From assembly GCA_019722365.1 (NCBI GenBank), contig JADFUC010000092.1, forward strand, positions 186,001 through 250,000: 64,000 nucleotides of DNA, written 5' to 3'. Of this stretch, positions 58,443 through 64,000 are shown piece by piece. The first letter of the stretch is position 1. Every line of letters starts with the position of its first letter. Origin of the DNA: Lithospermum erythrorhizon. Lineage: Eukaryota; Streptophyta; Magnoliopsida; Boraginales; Boraginaceae. The translations under genes were made by a program, and so were the position numbers. The notes under the pieces are model-generated. The model ran no database searches, had not been told where the DNA came from, and saw only the letters and a list, made by a program, of their open reading frames with translations.

Positions 58443-60797
58443 AATACTTTCGAAATATAATCGTTATATCGAGACTAGTATTATATGTGTAGTAATTTAT
58501 GTCACGGGAAATAGCACATTTGAAATCGTTTTCATTAAGATTTAGAAATGCAGAAAAGTGGAGAAATCACGCGAGAACTGCCAAGCGAGGCTAAGCTCGT
58601 TTCCTAAATATCTGTGAAGCTTGTCAACTTATTAGATTCTTATCCGCAAAGCAGTCCCACATGGCACAAAATGCTTGGCGAGTTACGTACACATACTCCC
58701 GTGAATTTTTTTCTTCCATTTCTTCCATTCCTTTGTGGCTCAAGACACAAAAAAAACTTTGTTTTCATCTTCCCCTCATGATCCTCTACACATCAAGGTA
58801 AGAAAGGTTGAATCTTGTTGGATATTTCATAAGTTATGGAAGTTTGACTTTTGTTGACTTTTATAATTTTGAAGGTTTAGAGGATTACAAAATGGTATAG
58901 AATTAAATCCCCTAGCTCGGATTATGTGGTTAGAGTGATGATGTCAGTTTTGAGGTTGAAATATGTTGAATTGGATAGTTGACTTTTCCAAATTTCCTTT
59001 AGAATTATATTATGATTATGTTGAGGTAGAATTTTGTAAAGTTGTCCCAGTATTTGGGTTTTGATTAAAAGGTTGTTAGAAATGGATTAATTAGTTGAGA
59101 ATTGATTGTTGGATTGATTAGAAATTGTTTGAAGTGTTGGAATTGGGGTGGGGAGAATTTGGAAGGTTGATTAGTGTTGGGGTGGTTGGGATTTTGTCGT
59201 TTATTAGTCGTTTTTAAGCGTGTAATATTTCCACCTAGAGTTGTTAAGATTATTAAATATTGTGCGAGGTTGGAAAATAAAAAACTAAAACGTGTTAAGG
59301 GTTAAGTTGAAACCTTAAGTTGAGTAGTTGTTGACCTAAACCTCTAAAATGGAATTGTTAAGTGGAAACTAAAATGGGATTAAGATTGTAGTAAGTAGTA
59401 ATTGTATTTTTGCGGATGTTGTGATTAGGCGTGGAGCGTGGGAAACGGCACCTGGATTGATTAGGCGAGACGTTTCATATTGTTAGCCGAGGTGAGTATT
59501 TAACTCACGGGTGTAGATTAATTTACTTTCTCGTGAATATGTTGAATTTGATGATAATTGTGAGCATGCCATCTATATATGTTTGTGTTGATTGTTTGTG
59601 TATGATTGAGTTGATTCCCAAGGTTGTGTTAATCATTTTGAGGTCAGGATGTTTGTTGGTTGGATTGACATTAGATGAGTTGTTTATGGGTTGTTGACGT
59701 ATGATGAGTTGTATTACTGGTTTTATTAGTGCTTATGCCGGTATGGCGTGATGTAGTGGTGTTGTACTTTGGTATGGTATAGTGGACTTGTGCGGTATGA
59801 GTGTGATGTATTTGCACAAATTCTTAGTGTGATGTTTGAAACATGTCGACGGGCATAAGTTTCTCCTGCGAGTTGAGGTTGATTCACGAGCGCCTTAGTT
59901 GTAGAAGTGGGTTTCATGTTGAGTTGATTGCGTTGTTGAGTTGATTGAGTTGAATTGATTGAGTTGTTGAGTTGATCATGTTGAGTTGATTGAGTTGAGT
60001 TGATTGAGTTGTTGAGTTGATATTGTTGAGTTGATTGAGTTGTTTAGTTGTGGGATTGAGTAGTACTAGTGTTGTTGGTAGAGTTGTGGTCTTATTTGGG
60101 CCTTGTTGCCACTGTTTCTTTGAGATGCACGATTATGGTTGTATGCTAACTTTAGTAGGCGTGCATGTTAGTTGATTGGGACTATGATTTATGATAATTG
60201 TAATATCGGGTATTAGTATACTTTTATGATGCCCGACATGATTGTGAAACTTGCTAGTATTCTCAATTTATAATGGTCTTAGATCGTGTGATACGAAAAA
60301 AAATCTATCTATGTTTTACGCAGCAGTGCGATTATTATATACGCTTCTGAATGGGTGTGGGTTAATTTCCTTTCTTGAGATAGTACTCACTAAGTTCATG
60401 ACTTACACCTATTTGCTATAGACGGCATTTTTATTGTGCCGGGTTGACAGTGGTCTGTCAGCATTCGGTCGTTTGTTGTAGTCGGGTTTGAGTGCTTAAG
60501 TGAGAGGCAGGTGTGCGTAGATCACCAGCGATGCTTGCTTTTTGTTGTTTTGGTTGTAGTTTGGAATGTAATTCTTGTATTTTGATATTTAGAATTTGTA
60601 TAAATTTGTCATTTTTTACTCACGGCGGTTGTTGTATATATGGTTGTGTTGTGTGGTGAGGAAATACCACGATGGATTATTTTAAAGCTATTCTCAGATG
60701 TATTTTAATCTATTGGGTTATTTAAGGACAGGTGAGTCTTTTCAAATTGAATCATCCATCGATTTGGTGACTTTAAGTGACACAGGCGGTCGTTACA
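58443..60797 (+). mobile_element. 5'-truncated solo LTR related to the Gypsy element
   Basis: Its left part matches the Gypsy LTRs about 190 bp in from their start (ATCGTTATATCGAGACTAGT, then ATTATATG.GTAGTAATTTATGT) and its end is GGCGGTCGTTACA like the right LTR at 51811-51824. The first part of the LTR is missing and the middle differs, with a TTGAGTTGATT minisatellite instead of the GGAGGTGGATT array, so it is a relative rather than the same element. Confidence 0.75.
59915..60055 (+). repeat. GTTGAGTTGATT minisatellite
   Basis: About 140 bp of 5-12 bp units of TTGAGTTGATTGAG in varying order within the truncated LTR. Confidence 0.88.
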
Positions 60798-60878
60798 CCT
60801 CTTCGTTAGTCATCTACCTCGAACTCCTTTGTTGTCATCATGTTAGTAACAGTTGGCTCGAGCACTCCAGCAAAGGCC
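60798..60878. repeat. Direct repeat flanking the truncated LTR, right copy
   Basis: 81 bp starting CCTCTTCGTTAGTC and ending AGCAAAGGCC; both copies are Copia gag sequence. Far longer than a 5 bp target-site duplication. Confidence 0.82.
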
Positions 60879-61400
60879 ACAAAGTTATTAAGTTGATAAA
60901 TGCTGTCCGTCTTGGAGCTACCGTAGAGTAAACCGAGGTAGAGGTGTAATTCTTTTATTGCTTCTTGAGGTAGTTGCGGGACTACCTTGAATATGTCCAA
61001 AGCCTATATATTCTCTGCATTGAATACCTTTGGGTTTATCTGACTGACTTGTACCATAATTGCCTTGCTTAGCGGCCTTTCCATCAGTGTTGTTCTGTCG
61101 GTGACGGATGGACTAACAACTCCCGATGCGGTTTCTTGTTAAATCGTTTGAGGATTTTGTTCAAGTTCTTAGCAAGCATATTTATGATTTCCCCCAATTC
61201 TTCATCATTGACATCAACATATGAAGCTTTTAGTGCGATTCACTGTACTTTACTAGGCTCGCGTTCATTTAGAGACCTCTCGAATATAGTCGGTTACTTG
61301 ATCGGTTCATCGGACTCGTAGTAGTCAAATCTTGAACAGACAACCGGTTAATCGATGCGTCGATCGCTAACACTATCTAGCGACTTCGACCTAAGTGAAT
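60798..61400 (-). pseudogene. SIRE-like Copia gag N-terminal remnant
   Basis: The minus-strand sequence reads KASYVDVNDEELGEIINMLA with KNLNKILKRFNKK (61220-61130), resembling the linker before the zinc knuckle in SIRE gag, and further on VAFAGVLEPTVTNMMTTKEF (60880-60815). Confidence 0.7.
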
Positions 61401-62816
61401 TAAAAGTAAAAAGCTGGCGAAAGTAAAAAATGCAACAACTTGGTAGCAGGTTGGGTGTCGATATAGCACCTAGGTTTGGGGAGTAGGCTTTTAGTGAAGG
61501 ATTCGCTATGATACAAAATTACAAATAAGAAGCTTTATGCGAATCTTTCTTACATTCTTGCCGCCTGTCTACTCATATCTTTATGTATGATGGAGCTACT
61601 CGACTTATTGCACATCCTGCTACTGGCGCTACTATCGCTTTAGTATGTATGCGACTACGTAAATCACTAAAAAGCAAGACTATTGTAGCAGTATTGTATG
61701 ATTTAATGGCCCAAAAATTTATAGAACACTCCTTACGTTCAGCCTACAAAATAAAATAAACACTTAAAAGCTCCTTTTGCCTCGCCCAAAATATGATCAT
61801 TATTTGAGTGATCTTATGATGCAGAACTTTATATAATGTACAAATAAGTTTATGGAAATACTTTCATAGAGCAAAACTTCACATCTTATAAAACATTCAA
61901 TGCATTCGGTTTTCTTTCCTTCTCTTATTAAACGTGTAAATCTTCCTATTTAATACCCAAGTAATTCCTTTTTCATTCATACAAATCATATCTCAAGAGA
62001 TCTTCTTCATATAAGGAAACATAATTTCTTCGTAGATCTTGTCACCGCCCTCGAGCTGTTGCTACCAACTATTAAAGACAGTTGGTGTAATATCACAAAA
62101 ATACTTGACCAATTTTCATGCACTAACATACTATAATTTCAATGTGTAATGTTATGAGCTACTATAATGGAATTTATTCAAACGTACTTGGTCCTTACAC
62201 CCACTCTTGTGCAATTATACTTGGTGAATATATTTGAAAAAGTTACATTAAAAGCCACACTATACAAAACACATAACAATTTGAATGTGAAAGTTGTCAA
62301 GTGTCATGTTCTTGTCACTCTTGACTTCATTTACAAATCTCAGAAAAGTAGAATTAAGTGCTTGTTTAAACTTGGAACAAATAAATAACTGAAATTACCT
62401 TAAAAGTGGTTGAAGACTTGAAGTATAGGATCATACTTTTTTTTAAAGCGACTCTTGTCATTGTAAGGATTCGATCCCGGACTTAGTCATTATGAGTAAT
62501 ATCTCATGGTCACTGGACCAACCAGTGCAAACTTCCATCAAAGTGAGTTCCAATTTCTTGTCATGATCTCTCTAGATAGTAGAAAGATTGTCAAAATATA
62601 CTAGTCCACCAGAACTCACCTCTTTCCTTCTAGTATTTTTCATGAGATTAGCTAGAACAGAAAATGAGGTAAATGTTCCACACATTAGTGATCTAAAACT
62701 GTACAATGCATTGCCAAGAAATAAAGAAACATAATTTTTCTTCACATCTGAGAGAAGTCTATGACTAATCCTAGCTAGTTATTAAAAGAGAAACGCAAAC
62801 TCAAATAGAAAAAGAA
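61401..62816. other. Spacer between Copia remnants and the receptor kinase
   Basis: The left part may be the remaining Copia leader or LTR; the right part should contain the 3' flank of the receptor kinase gene. The frame at 62167-62388 has no recognisable domain. No further gene is supported. Confidence 0.5.
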
Positions 62817-64000
62817 TTAACACTGTGTTGAGGACTGTTTTATTAAAGGCTGTGATGTTTTACCCCATTCCTCAGGAGGACTCTTCACTTCCATTAGAAG
62901 TGCAACCACTTCCTTCATCGTCGGCCTCTCCCCCGGCGATGGATTTACACAAAACATAGCTATTCCAAGAGTTTGAAGCATTTCTTGTACCTTTTGATCA
63001 GGTAGACCTTGAAGCTTTTGGTCAAGTATAGTTATAGCTGGTTCAAAGCTCCCCATCTTCCTCTTTACCCACTCAACGATATGCAATCCATCGCCAGCTT
63101 GAGGCTCTATCGCGCTCCTTCCACTCAGTAATTCCAGCAATACAACTCCATAGCTGTAGACATCACTCTTCTCAGTGATATTCACTGTATAAGCATATTC
63201 TACAGAACACAATGATACAATATTTAGATAACATACAATTTGAATCAAAGTAAAAAATATAATAATTTAGGCAACTAATAACAAGAATACTTGCCTGGTG
63301 CTATGTATCCATAAGATCCTGCCACTCTTGACATAGCTTGATGGTAATTTGGGGAATTCATCAACTTTGCAAGTCCAAAATCTGCCAAATAAGCCTCAAA
63401 CTTGGTATCCAGGAGGATGTTATTGCATTTCACATCTCTATGAAGAATAGCTGGCACACAATCATGATGAAGATACGAGAGACCTTGGGCCGACCCAACA
63501 GCAATTTTATACCTAATCTCCCATTCTAAGTTCCTGTTATTCAACAAAAGCTGTTGGAGGTTTCCATTCGAGACATAGTTGTAAAGAAGAAGCTTGACAC
63601 TCTTATTCGAACAGTATCCGATAAGCTTAACAATATTTCGATGCCTAATATGCCCAAGAATTTGGATTTCTGCTGCAAAAGAGTCCACTGGTTCTACTTC
63701 ATCCTTCTTAGTCTTCCAAAGCTTCTTGACAGCTATCAATTCGCCATTTGGCATCTCGGCTCTATAGACAACACCCGAGCAGCCTTTCCCAATAATATTT
63801 TCATCTTTCAAGCAATCCAAGATATTATCAACAGAGAAGTTGAGCTTCTGGAATGGAATAAAAGTCCACGGATATGAGAAATCTTCTCCCACTCCCATGG
63901 ATGCTGACAAACTAGAGGACCTAAACATGAATCTGTGATTACGTGTAAAGAAAATCCAGACCCCGAGTACCCCCATGGTGACAGAAATCAGAATTACAAA
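62817..64000 (-). CDS. RGI5: LRR receptor-like kinase, subfamily XI, RGI5 type (3' part)
   Basis: Plasma-membrane receptor kinase of the class that perceives RGF/GLV-type root peptides. The window holds the end of the transmembrane segment (ISVTMGVLGVWIFF), juxtamembrane region and whole kinase domain; the signal peptide and LRR ectodomain lie beyond the right edge. Two exons: 64000-63295 and 63199-62817 (TAA at 62819-62817). Kinase motifs: GKGCSGVVY glycine loop, IAVKKLW with the ATP-binding lysine, HRDVKCNN catalytic loop (RD kinase), DFGLAK, and APEYAY completed across the intron. The C-terminus PPEEWGKTSQPLIKQSS is typical of At1g34110. The 95 bp intron has a GC donor. No break is visible. 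RGI5 is chosen over RGI1-4 from the C-terminus and the neighbouring phosphatase gene; the ligand is inferred from the family. Confidence 0.93.
63200..63294 (-). other. GC-AG intron in the receptor kinase gene
   Basis: On the minus strand the exon ends GCACCAG and the intron begins GCAAGT; it ends TTCTGTAG before AATATGC. Only this donor gives the required GYIAP|EYAY kinase sequence: the nearby GTATTC (three to five bases on) would shift the frame. CAG|GCAAGT is the known consensus for GC donors. Confidence 0.88.

Larger units (their letters stand above)
55950..61400 (-). mobile_element. SIRE-like Ty1/Copia remnant, minus strand, twice interrupted
   Basis: From right to left (5' to 3' of the element): gag N-terminal part (61340-60800), gag C-terminal part (58440-58170), protease region with a frameshifted HVTFGDGGKGKII-like block (near 57720), GAG_pre-integrase (ISQLCDDGMKVFF near 57640; RLGHTNYINIQQIISKEA near 56550), integrase (KYVYV.VDDY near 56320; TPQQ.G...RKNRTIQE near 56110; VMMHAKK near 56050). 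Two LTR-like insertions separate these parts (about 56710-57575 and 58443-60797). Reverse transcriptase and LTRs were not found. All frames are broken. Confidence 0.8.

Noticed and set aside
62460..62540. tRNA-like GGATTCGATCCC sequence
   Set aside because: Resembles a T-loop only; no acceptor stem or anticodon arm can be folded around it by eye.

Overview
This is nuclear DNA from a flowering plant, almost certainly a eudicot. The signs are spliced genes with GT/GC-AG introns in AT-rich DNA, plant-specific gene families (type I inositol polyphosphate 5-phosphatase, LRR-XI receptor kinase, organellar valyl-tRNA synthetase), Stowaway-like MITEs, and plant LTR retrotransposons (Ty1/Copia and a chromodomain-bearing Ty3/Gypsy). 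I see no bacterial or organellar genes, no CRISPR array and no tRNA or rRNA gene. Species cannot be fixed from the sequence alone.

Layout, left to right. 595-2676 (+) holds the last five exons of an organellar valyl-tRNA synthetase. 3686-4141 (+) is an intact intronless gene for a small, probably mitochondrial, coiled-coil protein of unknown function. 4.2-17.2 kb is gene-poor: MITEs, an LTR-like block (about 8.5-10.1 kb), a cytosine-rich tract with G-quadruplex potential on the other strand, and four independent short tandem duplications at 12.4-13.6 kb. 17291-26036 (+) is a complete ten-exon type I inositol polyphosphate 5-phosphatase gene (642 aa); its exon 2 has a broken duplicate about 1.25 kb upstream. 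26578-29237 is a second, decayed copy of the 3' half and 3' flank of the 3686 gene, carrying a roughly 0.8 kb transposon absent from the first copy.

29.2-61.4 kb is a retrotransposon landscape: a Copia element (29238-42011, minus) with a second Copia (29870-38264, minus) inserted in its RNase H region; a full-length Gypsy chromovirus (42121-51824, plus) with 2.4 kb LTRs and a perfect 5 bp target-site duplication (AAGTG); an AT-rich region with a TIR-bounded segment; and a SIRE-like Copia (about 55.95-61.4 kb, minus) broken by two LTR-like insertions. 62817-64000 (minus) is the kinase end of an LRR-XI receptor kinase of the RGI5 (At1g34110) type, with a GC-AG intron; it runs off the window.

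The phosphatase and kinase genes correspond to adjacent Arabidopsis loci (At1g34120 and At1g34110, from memory), so the window looks like an ancestral gene pair separated here by about 37 kb, mostly retrotransposons. I found no convincing new multi-gene system. The most useful oddities are the cross-gene segmental duplication, the broken exon duplicate, the GC donor, and an unusual, possibly technical, pattern of complex small differences confined to the retrotransposons.
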